Shown here: positions 26,702-34,790 of the stretch, in pieces
Position numbering within the stretch: position 1 is the stretch's first letter
Layout: the number at the start of each line of letters is the position of its first letter
NCBI RefSeq assembly: GCF_003402475.1
Contig: NZ_BFAB01000009.1
Location: forward strand, 117,144 to 181,143
Reading direction: 5' to 3'
Source of the DNA: Mycobacterium sp. MFM001
GTDB taxonomy: Bacteria; Actinomycetota; Actinomycetes; Mycobacteriales; Mycobacteriaceae
DNA: 64,000 nucleotides
The notes under the pieces: model-generated
What the model saw: only the letters and a program-made list of their open reading frames with translations
Database searches by the model: none
What the model was told of the DNA's origin: nothing
Made by a program: the position numbers and the translations under genes

Positions 26702-27914
26702 AGGGGGAGGGCAGCGGGATCGTCGCGGTGACCGCAGTGCCGGCGCCGGGGCGCGACCGGATGTTGAGCCGCCCGCCGACCAGCTCGGCTCGCTCGGCCA
26801 TCGACAGCACCCCGTAGCCGCCCATCTCGTCGCCGCCCAGCGGATTCTCGAACGTGTCGAAACCCACTCCGTCATCGACGATTTCGAGCCGGGCGGTGTC
26901 GTCGTGTACAGCGAAGCGGAGCCGCGCCGTCGTCGCACCCGCGTGTTTGACGATGTTCTGCAAGCCCTCCTGCGCGATGCGGTACAGCGCGAGCTCGATG
27001 TGCTCGGGCAGCCGGGTATCGGACAGGTCGAGCTCGAGATCCAGGTCCGGCACCGAGCGGGCCAGGCTCGCCAGCCCGCCGGCCAGCCCGAGGTCGTCGA
27101 GCACCGGCGGGCGCAGCCCGCTGATCGCGGCGCGGGCCTCTTCCAGTGTCAGCCGGGCCAGTTGGCGGGCCTCGTCGACCTGCTCGGAAGCCTCCACCGG
27201 ATCGTCGCCGACGGCCCGCGCCGCGGCATCCAGCCGGTAGGACAGCGTGATCAGCCGCTGCGAGATGCCGTCGTGGATGTCACCGGCCAGCCGCCGACGT
27301 TCGATCTCCTGCGCCTCGATCACCTGCTCGACGAACAACTCGTGGGCGCGTTCGCGCGCCACCAGCTGGCGATGCAGCCGCGCCTGATGCAACGCCCCGG
27401 CGATCAACCGGCCGATGACACGCAGCAATTCGACGTCGCCGTCGGTGAATTCGCGTCGCTCGACGGTATGCACGTTGAGCACCCCGACGAGTCCGCCCGG
27501 GTCGGTTTCCATCGGCACCGACACCATCGACGTGAAGTCGCGTCCGCGCAGCGACTGGATCGGCAAGTACCGCGGGTCGGCTTCCTTGTCGTGAGTGATC
27601 ACGACGGGTTCGCGGTGGCGGGCCACCCAACCGGAAATGCCGGAGCCCAGCGGCAGCCGGATCTTTCCCACCTGGCCGTCGAACGGCGGCGTCGCGCCTG
27701 CCAGCGTCAGGGAGCGGTCGGTGTCGTCGAGCACGTGCACGAAACACACGTCGGTCCCGGTGGCGGCGGTGATCATCCGCGCGGCAGCGGCGGCCAGTGG
27801 TTCCACTGCGGGTCCGCTGGAGGCGGCCTGGATGAGCTCGCGCAGCAGCACCAATTCCCGGTCGGCGTCGACCAGATCGCGCACTGCGTTCGACGGGCGA
27901 CGGCGCTCGGTCAT
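26661..27914 (-). CDS. GAF-domain sensor histidine kinase, HisKA_3 type
   Basis: 417-aa cytosolic sensor kinase. A GAF domain occupies about 28-180 (ITAATGTDVCFVHVLDD ... GVLNVHTVERREF). The dimerisation/phosphoacceptor helix has H214 in RRRLAGDIHDGISQRL, typical of NarL-partner kinases. The ATPase domain contains EGLQNIVKHAGA (N box), VDDGVGFD and GGYGVLSMAERAELVGG. No transmembrane segment. The start overlaps the response-regulator stop (ATGA, 27911-27914). The last about 13 residues (after TIPLPSP) are encoded inside a dispersed palindrome, beyond the expected end of the ATPase domain. The signal could be a small molecule or redox state; no haem ligand can be assigned. Confidence 0.9.
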   Translation of the reverse strand: MTERRRPSNAVRDLVDADRELVLLRELIQAASSGPAVEPLAAAAARMITAATGTDVCFVHVLDDTDRSLTLAGATPPFDGQVGKIRLPLGSGISGWVARHREPVVITHDKEADPRYLPIQSLRGRDFTSMVSVPMETDPGGLVGVLNVHTVERREFTDGDVELLRVIGRLIAGALHQARLHRQLVARERAHELFVEQVIEAQEIERRRLAGDIHDGISQRLITLSYRLDAAARAVGDDPVEASEQVDEARQLARLTLEEARAAISGLRPPVLDDLGLAGGLASLARSVPDLDLELDLSDTRLPEHIELALYRIAQEGLQNIVKHAGATTARLRFAVHDDTARLEIVDDGVGFDTFENPLGGDEMGGYGVLSMAERAELVGGRLNIRSRPGAGTAVTATIPLPSPSARACVSPADTPE

Positions 27915-28567
27915 TGGTAGATGCCTTCGCGGAGCGCCGTGGCCACCGCGCCGGTGCGGTCGGCAACACCGAGCTTGCGGTAGATCGAGCGCAGGTGGCT
28001 CTTGACGGTTTCCTCGCCGATGACGAGTTTGTTGGCGATCCCTCGATTGGACAGCCCACTCACCATGTACGACAGGATCTCGCTTTCGCGTTGCGTCAAA
28101 CCTTGGCGCGCGCCGGGCCAGAACTCGTTGCGCTGCAACCGCGCCGCCGTGTCGGCCGCGCGGGCCGCCATCCCGGGGTCGATCACCGTTTCCCCGCTGT
28201 GCGCCAACTCCAGCTGGCGCACCAACTCGTCGCTGCTGATGCTCTTCAGCAGGTAGCCGCACGCCCCGACCCGCAACGCCTGGAACAGGTACTGCTCGTC
28301 GTCGTACACCGACAGCATCACGACCTTGCGGTCGGGCTGCCGTTCGCGCAGCTCCAGGCACAGGTCGAGGCCGCTGGAGCCCTGCATGCGCACGTCGCAC
28401 AGCACGACGTCGGGCTGCAGTTCGTCGATCACGCTGACCGCCCGCTCCGCGCCGATCGCCTGCCCGACCACCTGCACCCTGTCCTTGAACGCGGCCAGCA
28501 TCGCCTTGAGCCCCTCGATGACCATTTCGTGGTCGTCGACCAGCACAAGCCGCACTGGAGCCGCCAT
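27911..28567 (-). CDS. LuxR/NarL-family response regulator
   Basis: 218 aa. The receiver domain is about 1-120 with acidic D11/D12, phosphoacceptor D58 (VVLCDVRMQGSSG) and YLLKSI lysine. The C-terminal LuxR helix-turn-helix is LTQRESEILSYMVSGLSNRG with EETVKSHLRSIYRKLGV. Start at the ATG 28567 (MAAPVRLVLVDDHE). Transcribed ahead of, and coupled to, the GAF kinase gene. A perfect GC-rich palindrome lies 34 bases upstream of the start and may be its operator. Confidence 0.92.
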   Translation of the reverse strand: MAAPVRLVLVDDHEMVIEGLKAMLAAFKDRVQVVGQAIGAERAVSVIDELQPDVVLCDVRMQGSSGLDLCLELRERQPDRKVVMLSVYDDEQYLFQALRVGACGYLLKSISSDELVRQLELAHSGETVIDPGMAARAADTAARLQRNEFWPGARQGLTQRESEILSYMVSGLSNRGIANKLVIGEETVKSHLRSIYRKLGVADRTGAVATALREGIYQ

Positions 28568-28600
28568 GGCCACCACCCTAAGCACAATTCGCCACGCCAA

Positions 28601-28616
28601 TCCCCCTAATGGGGGA
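28601..28616. promoter_or_regulatory. Perfect 16-bp palindrome between divergent genes
   Basis: TCCCCCTAATGGGGGA with arms of 6 and a TAAT centre, between the two-component operon (minus strand) and the HAD-family gene (plus strand). Position and symmetry fit a dimeric regulator's operator; autoregulation by the response regulator is one guess. Confidence 0.45.
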
Positions 28617-28645
28617 GGCCCAGACGACTGGCCGCCGGGCACGCT

Positions 28646-29218
28646 ATGGGCGTGCAGACCACGGTGACACGTCCTGCCCGGACGTTCTGGTGGGACCGCG
28701 CCCCCGCGGTCGACGCCGACGTCCATCCGCTGCGTGCGGTGATCTTCGACTTGGATGCCATTGCAGACCGCAAACGTGAGCCGAGGGACGGTCTCGTTGA
28801 CCTGGTCATGGATTTGTTCGTCGCAGGTATCTGGGTCGGCGTGGTGAGCCCCGGCCGTCGGGAACGGGTCGAGCCGTTGGTCCGCCAACTGGTCGGCGAC
28901 GGGCTCGTCGAAACCATTGTCACCGTTGACGATGTGGCTCGGCCCGGCCGCGACGCCGAACTGTACCGGTTGGCGTTGTGGGAGCTGGGGATAACGCCAG
29001 AGAGCGCGTTGGCGTTCGCGGGTTCGGATCGTGGGTTCCATGCGGCGATGGCCGCCGGGTTGCCCACTACGGTCGTCACGAACGGCTATACCGGCGGCCA
29101 GGAGTCTGCCGATGGCTGCCAGCGGCTGCACCGCCACTGGTGGATCCGCCAAAAACGCGTCGGGACCTGTCGCGAGACAGAAGCCAGGGCTGTGGACGCG
29201 GCCGGATCGCGACCATAG
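28646..29218 (+). CDS. HAD-superfamily hydrolase-like protein
   Basis: 190 aa. It has the HAD motif I aspartates in VIFDLDAIADR, a motif II-like VGVVSPG, and the C-terminal motif region FAGSDRGFHAAMAAGLPTTVV, as in beta-phosphoglucomutase-like phosphatases. The cap region is short and the C-terminus runs into a basic tail without homology to the fold, so activity is uncertain. It is divergent from the two-component operon and may be its target. Confidence 0.65.
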   Translation: MGVQTTVTRPARTFWWDRAPAVDADVHPLRAVIFDLDAIADRKREPRDGLVDLVMDLFVAGIWVGVVSPGRRERVEPLVRQLVGDGLVETIVTVDDVARPGRDAELYRLALWELGITPESALAFAGSDRGFHAAMAAGLPTTVVTNGYTGGQESADGCQRLHRHWWIRQKRVGTCRETEARAVDAAGSRP

Positions 29219-29254
29219 TTTCTGTTTCGCGACGGCGACGGCACGGCCAGGGAC

Positions 29255-30127
29255 TCAGTCGCGCAGCATCTCGATGACCGCGCTGAAGTCCTTGTCGGCG
29301 TTGTCGACTGCGAACTCGGCGTAGATCTGCGCCGCGTGGGTGCCCATCGGCGCCGTGGCGCCGGTCGACGCGATCGCATCCATCGCCAGCCCAAGGTCCT
29401 TGTTCATCAGGGCGGTCGCGAAACCGGGCTTGAAGTCGTGGTTGGCCGGCGACGTCGGCACCGGCCCAGGTACCGGGCAGTTGGTGTGCACGGCCCAACA
29501 GTTGCCAGTGGCGCCGGTGATGACGTCGAAGAGCGATTGCGCTGAAAGGCCGAGCTTTTCGGCCAACACGAACGCCTCACCGATCGCGATCTGCTGCACG
29601 GCCAACACCATGTTGTTGCAGACCTTGGCGGCCTGCCCGGCGCCGGCGTCGCCGCAATGAATGATTTTGCGCGCCATAGGTTCCAGCACAGAGCGTGCCT
29701 GCTCTAGCGCCTGCGAATCGCCGCCGACCATGAATGCGAGCGTGCCGGCGACGGCGCCGGCCACCCCGCCGGAGACCGGTGCGTCGAGCTGGGCGAAGCC
29801 ATGCGAACCGGCCAGCGCATGCACATCACGTGCGTCGTCGACGGAAATCGTCGAGCTGTCGATGAACAGCGCACCTTCGGTCGCTGCCGGCAGGATGTCG
29901 GCGTAACAGCGCTTGACCGCATCGCCGTTGGGCAGCATCGTGATGACGACCTCGGCGTCGGCCACCGCGGCTGCGGCGCTGTCGAACACCGTCACGCCCT
30001 TGTCGGCCGCGGCGGCCGATGCGGCGGGCACCGGGTCGAAACCCCGCACGGTATGGCCGGCGGCAACAAGATTCGCCGACATCGGCCCGCCCATGTGGCC
30101 AAGCCCCAGGAACGCCACCGTTGACAT
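29255..30127 (-). CDS. mmsB: 3-hydroxyisobutyrate dehydrogenase
   Basis: 290-aa NAD-dependent beta-hydroxyacid dehydrogenase of valine breakdown, converting 3-hydroxyisobutyrate to methylmalonate semialdehyde. N-terminal FLGLGHMGGPMSANL dinucleotide motif, substrate loop DAPVSGGVAGA, and catalytic lysine in GAGQAAKVCNNMVL. Last gene of the mmsA-fadE9-mmsB operon (9 bases after fadE9), matching Rv0751c. Confidence 0.95.
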   Translation of the reverse strand: MSTVAFLGLGHMGGPMSANLVAAGHTVRGFDPVPAASAAAADKGVTVFDSAAAAVADAEVVITMLPNGDAVKRCYADILPAATEGALFIDSSTISVDDARDVHALAGSHGFAQLDAPVSGGVAGAVAGTLAFMVGGDSQALEQARSVLEPMARKIIHCGDAGAGQAAKVCNNMVLAVQQIAIGEAFVLAEKLGLSAQSLFDVITGATGNCWAVHTNCPVPGPVPTSPANHDFKPGFATALMNKDLGLAMDAIASTGATAPMGTHAAQIYAEFAVDNADKDFSAVIEMLRD

Positions 30128-30136
30128 CCAGCCCTC

Positions 30137-31303
30137 CTACGTGCCGGCGCGGACCCGGGCGGCCTCGGCGCGGCCGATGACCACCCGCATGATCTCGTTC
30201 GTCCCTTCCAGGATGCGATGCACCCGCAGATCGCGCACGATCTTCTCCAGACCATACTCGCGCAGATAGCCGTAGCCGCCGTGCAACTGCAGGGCTTTGT
30301 CGGCGACGTCGAAACAGGAGTCGGTGACGTACCGCTTGGCCATCGCGCACAGCTCGACCTTGTCGTCGGCATCGTCATCCAGCGCTGTCGCCGCGCGCCA
30401 CAACATCATTCGCGAAGTCTGAAGCGCAGTCGCCATGTCGGCCAGCGTGAACCGGATGGTGGGCTCGTCGAGCAGCGGGGATCCGAACGCCTGGCGCTCA
30501 CGCAGATAGGACGCGGCCTTGTCGAACGCGGCCTGCGCCCCGCCGAGCGAGCACGCCGCGATGTTGATCCGGCCGCCGTTGAGCCCGTTCATCGCGATCG
30601 AGAAACCGGCACCTTCGCCGTCCGGGCCGCCGAGCATCGCGTCGGCCGGCACCCGCACGCCTTCCAGCACCACTTGCGCGGTGGGCTGCGCGTTCCACCC
30701 CATCTTCTGCTCGTGGGCACCGAAACTCAGTCCGGCACTGCCCTTTTCGACGATGAAGGCCGATATCCCGCGCGGTCCCTCCGCCCCGGTGCGCGCCATC
30801 ACCACGTACACATCCGAGGCGCCCGCGCCGGAGATGAACTGCTTGACGCCGTCGAGCACGTAGTCGGAGCCGTTCTTGACGGCGCGGGTGCGCAGCGCGC
30901 TGGCATCCGATCCGGCGCCGGGCTCGGTCAGACAGTAGCTGGCGATGACGTCCATCGACGCCAGCCGCGGCACCCAGCTCTTGCGCTGCTCGGCGGTGCC
31001 GAACGTGTCGACCATCCACGCGCACATGTTGTGGATGGACAGGAACGCCGCCGTGGTCGGGTCGGCGATGGCGAGCTGCTCGAAGATCCGCACCCCGTCG
31101 AGTCGGCGCAATGCGCTGCCCCCGACGTCGTCGCGGCAGTAGATCGCCGCCATCCCGAGCTGCGCCGCCTCCCTCAGCTCGTCGACCGGGAAGTGTTGGG
31201 AGGCATCCCATTCCAACGCATGCGGGGCAAGGCGCTTCTCGGCGAAAGCCGCCGCCGTCTCGGCGATCTCGCGCTCGTCGTCGTCCAGACCGAAGAATTG
31301 CAT
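30137..31303 (-). CDS. fadE9: Acyl-CoA dehydrogenase FadE9 (isobutyryl-CoA type)
   Basis: 388-aa FAD acyl-CoA dehydrogenase. Landmarks: YCLTEPGAGSDASALRTRA for FAD binding, MGWNAQPTAQVVLEGVRVP, QAFGSPL, LHGGYGYLREYGLEKIVRD and RILEGTNEIMRV with the late Glu typical of the family. In valine catabolism it would form methacrylyl-CoA from isobutyryl-CoA. It lies between mmsA and mmsB with 7- and 9-base gaps, matching Rv0752c. Confidence 0.94.
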   Translation of the reverse strand: MQFFGLDDDEREIAETAAAFAEKRLAPHALEWDASQHFPVDELREAAQLGMAAIYCRDDVGGSALRRLDGVRIFEQLAIADPTTAAFLSIHNMCAWMVDTFGTAEQRKSWVPRLASMDVIASYCLTEPGAGSDASALRTRAVKNGSDYVLDGVKQFISGAGASDVYVVMARTGAEGPRGISAFIVEKGSAGLSFGAHEQKMGWNAQPTAQVVLEGVRVPADAMLGGPDGEGAGFSIAMNGLNGGRINIAACSLGGAQAAFDKAASYLRERQAFGSPLLDEPTIRFTLADMATALQTSRMMLWRAATALDDDADDKVELCAMAKRYVTDSCFDVADKALQLHGGYGYLREYGLEKIVRDLRVHRILEGTNEIMRVVIGRAEAARVRAGT

Positions 31304-31310
31304 CGCCGAG

Positions 31311-32831
31311 CTACTTCATTGTCGGGATGACGAATTCGGCGCCGTCCTTGATGCCCGACGGCCAGCGCGATGTGACGGTCTTGACCTTGGTGTAGAACTG
31401 GATCGACGCAGGCCCGTGCTGGTTGAGGTCCCCGAAGCCGGAGCGCTTCCAGCCGCCGAACGTGTGGTAGGCCACCGGCACCGGGATGGGCACGTTGACC
31501 CCGACCATGCCGACCTGCACCCGGGAGGTGAAGTCGCGGGCGGTGTCGCCGTCGCGGGTGAAAATCGCGACGCCGTTGCCGTATTCGTGCTCGGACGGCA
31601 GCCGCAGGGCCTCTTCGTAATCGTGCGCCCGCACGATGCACAGCACCGGTCCGAAGATCTCGTCGGTGTAGATCGACATCTCCGGGGTGACGCGGTCGAA
31701 CAGCGTGGGCCCGATGAAAAACCCGCTCTCCAGGTTGGCGTCCCCGAACGACAGGTCATCGCTGGCGCGCTCACGCCCGTCGACGACGAGTTCGGCGCCG
31801 GCGGACACGCCCTGGCCGATGTAGTCGCGCACCCGGTTCAGTGCGGCGCCGGTGACCAGCGGGCCGTAGTCGGCCTTCGGGTCGAGGCTGTGGCCGACCC
31901 GAAGGTTGTTGACGCGCTCGATCAGCCTGGCGCGCAAGCGGTCTGCGGTCTGCTCGCCGACCGGCACGGCGACGCTGATCGCCATGCAGCGCTCGCCCGC
32001 GCTGCCGTAGCCGGCACCGATCAACGCGTCCACCGCCTGGTCCAGGTCGGCATCCGGCATCACGATCATGTGGTTCTTCGCGCCGCCGAAGCACTGCGCA
32101 CGCTTGCCGGCGGCGGTGGCTCCGGCGTAGATGTACTGGGCGATATCGGAGCTGCCGACGAAGCCGACCGCAGCGATGTCCGGGTGGGTCAAGATGGCGT
32201 CGACGGCTTCCTTGTCGCCGTGCACCACCTGGAACACCCCGGGCGGCAGGCCCGCCTCGACGAACAACTCGGCCAGCCGCACCGGCACCGACGGGTCGCG
32301 CTCAGAAGGCTTGAGAATAAACGCATTTCCGCATGCCAGCGCGGGCCCGGCCTTCCACAGCGGAATCATCGCCGGGAAGTTGAACGGGGTGATGCCGGCG
32401 ACGACGCCCAACGGCTGGCGCAGCGAATACACGTCGATGCCGGGGCCGGCGCCCTCGCTGTACTCGCCCTTGAGCAGGTGCGGGATCCCGATGCAGAACT
32501 CGATCACCTCGATGCCGCGCTGGATGTCGCCGCGGGAATCGGCCAGCGTCTTGCCGTGCTCGAGCGACAGCATCTCGGCAAGTTCGTCGACATGCTCGTT
32601 GACCAATTCGATGAACCGCATCATCACCCGGGCGCGGCGCTGCGGATTCCACGCCGCCCAGCCCTTCTGTGCTTCCGCGGCCGAAGCGACCGCGGCGTCG
32701 ACGTCGGCCTTGCCGGCCATGGGGACCAGCGCCTGCACCTGCCCGGTGTTCGGATCGAACACCTCGGCAGTGCGCCCGGACTGCCCGGCACTGCGCCGGC
32801 CATCGAGGAAGTGCGGAATCTGTGCGGTCAT
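31311..32831 (-). CDS. mmsA: Methylmalonate semialdehyde dehydrogenase (acylating)
   Basis: 506-aa CoA-dependent aldehyde dehydrogenase producing propionyl-CoA from methylmalonate semialdehyde. FNFPAMIPLWKAGPALACGN is the family's NAD-binding stretch and GSAGERCMAISVAV holds the catalytic cysteine. First gene of the valine operon (Rv0753c position); the start at 32831 is 29 bases from a perfect palindrome that probably controls it. Confidence 0.95.
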   Translation of the reverse strand: MTAQIPHFLDGRRSAGQSGRTAEVFDPNTGQVQALVPMAGKADVDAAVASAAEAQKGWAAWNPQRRARVMMRFIELVNEHVDELAEMLSLEHGKTLADSRGDIQRGIEVIEFCIGIPHLLKGEYSEGAGPGIDVYSLRQPLGVVAGITPFNFPAMIPLWKAGPALACGNAFILKPSERDPSVPVRLAELFVEAGLPPGVFQVVHGDKEAVDAILTHPDIAAVGFVGSSDIAQYIYAGATAAGKRAQCFGGAKNHMIVMPDADLDQAVDALIGAGYGSAGERCMAISVAVPVGEQTADRLRARLIERVNNLRVGHSLDPKADYGPLVTGAALNRVRDYIGQGVSAGAELVVDGRERASDDLSFGDANLESGFFIGPTLFDRVTPEMSIYTDEIFGPVLCIVRAHDYEEALRLPSEHEYGNGVAIFTRDGDTARDFTSRVQVGMVGVNVPIPVPVAYHTFGGWKRSGFGDLNQHGPASIQFYTKVKTVTSRWPSGIKDGAEFVIPTMK

Positions 32832-32860
32832 GGGGTGCCCTTACGAATATGCAAAAAGTG

Positions 32861-32882
32861 GATACTAGGACATCCTAGTATC
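32861..32882. promoter_or_regulatory. Perfect 22-bp operator-like palindrome
   Basis: GATACTAGGA and TCCTAGTATC flank a CA centre, a perfect inverted repeat just upstream of mmsA and between it and the divergent sulfatase. Shape and location fit a TetR- or GntR-type dimer site controlling the valine operon; the regulator is not in this window. Confidence 0.6.
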
Positions 32883-32918
32883 GACGGGACGGGGTGGCAA
32901 GGTGCCGTTCGCGCCCGG

Positions 32919-32932
32919 ATCTAGATCTAGAT
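32919..32932. promoter_or_regulatory. 14-bp palindrome upstream of sulfatase
   Basis: ATCTAGATCTAGAT, a perfect palindrome 7 bases before the sulfatase ATG, in an otherwise GC-rich gap. It could be an operator overlapping the transcription start. Confidence 0.3.
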
Positions 32933-32939
32933 TGATGGC

Positions 32940-34622
32940 ATGGCTTCGATCAATCGACGCAAGGTACTCACGGGTGCTGCGATGGCGGCGGGGGCCGCCG
33001 CGGCGGGATTCGGCGGATACGAGTTCCTGCGCAAGCCCGGCCGGAGCGAGTCGGTGAGCGGTGGCGGAAACAAGCCCAACATCCTGGTGATCGTCGTGGA
33101 CCAGATGCGGGCACCGCAGTGGTTCCCTGCGCCCCAGCAGCTCCACACCCTGTTGCCCAATCTCGGCCGGTTGCAACGCAGCAGCGTGTCGTTCGAGTCG
33201 CACTACACCGCGTCGAACATGTGCACGCCGTCGCGCGGTGTGATGACCACCGGGCTGTATTCCCATCAGACCGGATGTCTGTTCACCGGTGAGGGACTGA
33301 GCGAGTCGACGCTGGCGCCCCGGTTTCCGACCTGGGGCACCATGCTGCGTGAGCAGGGCTACCGGACCTGGTGGTGGGGCAAGTGGCACCTGGGGCATTC
33401 GGGCGACACCACACCCGAAGGCCTTGAGGAACACGGCTTTTCCGGCGGCACGTATCCGTCACCGAACGGTTCACCCAGTCAGGGCCTGCACAAGGATCCC
33501 GGAATCGTAGATCAGTTCTCCGGCTGGTTCGACGCCAACGCCGGCAACGGGCCCTGGTGCACCACCGTGTCGCTGGTCAACCCGCACGACATCTGCTGGT
33601 GGCCGAAAAACCCGCTGCCCGAGGATGTTCCGCATTGGTTCGACGCGGCACCGGTCAACTTCGAAACACCCGACGATCTGCGCCGGCGCGGTAAGCCGCA
33701 ACTGCAGATCGACTACCTCAACTTCATGTCGCCGCTGATGACCGGCACGCTGCCGTACTCCGGGCCGGACCTGGCGCGGCAGTGGGCGCGCTGCCTGGAC
33801 ATGTACCTGTGGCTCCAGCAGCAGGTCGACACCCAGATCGGCAGAGTGCTCGACAAACTCGCGTCACGCCCCGACATCGAGTGCAACACCGTCGTCGTCT
33901 TCACCTCCGACCACGGCGAGTACGGCGGCTCGCACGGTTTGCGCGGCAAGGGTGCCGCTGCCTACGAGGAGTCGATCCGGGTACCGCTGTACATTCGCGA
34001 CCCACACGGACATCTCACACCCAAACCGGGCGACACCCGCAGGCAGTTGACCTCAAGCGTGGACCTGGCCCCGCTGCTGTTGACGATCGGGTACGGGGGC
34101 AACGGCTGGCGCACCGAACCCCGGTACTCCTATTTGGCGGCCCGCGCGGACCTTGCCGCGATCGCGCGCAATCCAGCGGAGCGGGGCCGGCCGTGGATTG
34201 CGCATGTCACCGACGACATGTCGGTCGAGGAGATGGCCACCCTGCTGAAGTCCCCGCAAATCCGGGCGGTGTTCGGCGGAGCCGACTTGCCGACCAACAT
34301 TCCCACGTCCGCGCCAAATCACATCGTGGCGGTGCGGACCCCGGACGCCAAGCTGAGCATGTACTCGTACTGGAATCCCGGCGGCATGGAAATCGACACG
34401 ACAAGGCAGATCGAGCGCGAACTCTACGACTACTCAACGCCGTTGGGTCGTCAGGAAGTCGACAACCAGGCCGGCCGCAACGGCAAGGAAGCAGCGTTGC
34501 AGGCCCTCATCGACCACGAGGTGCTGCCCGAAGTGCGGGCGCCGCTGCCGGCCTTCCTCAGCGACGCGCAGGAACAAGGTCTGGCCGACATGCGCCAGCT
34601 CGTCGCGCTGCGCGGAGGCTGA
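32940..34622 (+). CDS. Tat-exported type I sulfatase
   Basis: 560-aa arylsulfatase-family protein. The N-terminus INRRKVLTGAAMAAGAAAA is a twin-arginine signal with a hydrophobic stretch, so it acts outside the membrane. The sulfatase signature is SNMCTPSRG with C95 expected to become formylglycine (C-x-P-S-R). FTSDHGEYGGSHG supplies metal ligands. The first metal motif reads VVDQM rather than the usual DD. The substrate could be a sulfate ester such as choline sulfate or a sulfated lipid. No operon partner; divergent from mmsA. Confidence 0.88.
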   Translation: MASINRRKVLTGAAMAAGAAAAGFGGYEFLRKPGRSESVSGGGNKPNILVIVVDQMRAPQWFPAPQQLHTLLPNLGRLQRSSVSFESHYTASNMCTPSRGVMTTGLYSHQTGCLFTGEGLSESTLAPRFPTWGTMLREQGYRTWWWGKWHLGHSGDTTPEGLEEHGFSGGTYPSPNGSPSQGLHKDPGIVDQFSGWFDANAGNGPWCTTVSLVNPHDICWWPKNPLPEDVPHWFDAAPVNFETPDDLRRRGKPQLQIDYLNFMSPLMTGTLPYSGPDLARQWARCLDMYLWLQQQVDTQIGRVLDKLASRPDIECNTVVVFTSDHGEYGGSHGLRGKGAAAYEESIRVPLYIRDPHGHLTPKPGDTRRQLTSSVDLAPLLLTIGYGGNGWRTEPRYSYLAARADLAAIARNPAERGRPWIAHVTDDMSVEEMATLLKSPQIRAVFGGADLPTNIPTSAPNHIVAVRTPDAKLSMYSYWNPGGMEIDTTRQIERELYDYSTPLGRQEVDNQAGRNGKEAALQALIDHEVLPEVRAPLPAFLSDAQEQGLADMRQLVALRGG

Positions 34623-34635
34623 CCCCCGGCCGCGG

Positions 34636-34663
34636 TGAACTTCTCGGCGACGTTCACCGTGTA
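34636..34663 (+). promoter_or_regulatory. SigL-type promoter P5, upstream of monooxygenase operon
   Basis: TGAACT (34636-34641), 16 bases, CGTGTA (34658-34663). The small ORF's ATG (34670) begins 6 bases after the -10, the same spacing as P1 and P4. The -35 differs from TGAACC at the last base. It lies 13 kb from sigL, so the regulon is not limited to its direct neighbours. Confidence 0.66.
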
Positions 34664-34669
34664 AGCAGC

Positions 34670-34786
34670 ATGAGTCAGTTGTTGATGGTCTACCTGTCGG
34701 CCGGGGCGCCGATCGCCGGGCTGGGCCTGGTGAAGCTGCAAGCGCGCCTTGAACGTTGGGACTACGAGCGCCACGTCGAGGACTGA
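34670..34786 (+). CDS. Small hypothetical protein, 38 aa
   Basis: Begins MSQLLMVYLSAGAP with a short hydrophobic N-terminal half (about 3-20) and a charged end LERWDYERHVED. No function recognised; it looks like a small membrane-associated protein of a kind seen in mycobacteria. The ATG coincides with the predicted start point of the SigL-type promoter P5, and the next gene starts 4 bases after its stop, so it may also serve to couple translation. Confidence 0.65.
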   Translation: MSQLLMVYLSAGAPIAGLGLVKLQARLERWDYERHVED

Positions 34787-34790
34787 GGTG

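Noticed and set aside
32840..32940. CRISPR or IS terminal repeats in the palindrome-rich mmsA-sulfatase gap
   Set aside because: Two short unrelated palindromes, no repeat-spacer pattern, transposase or target duplication.
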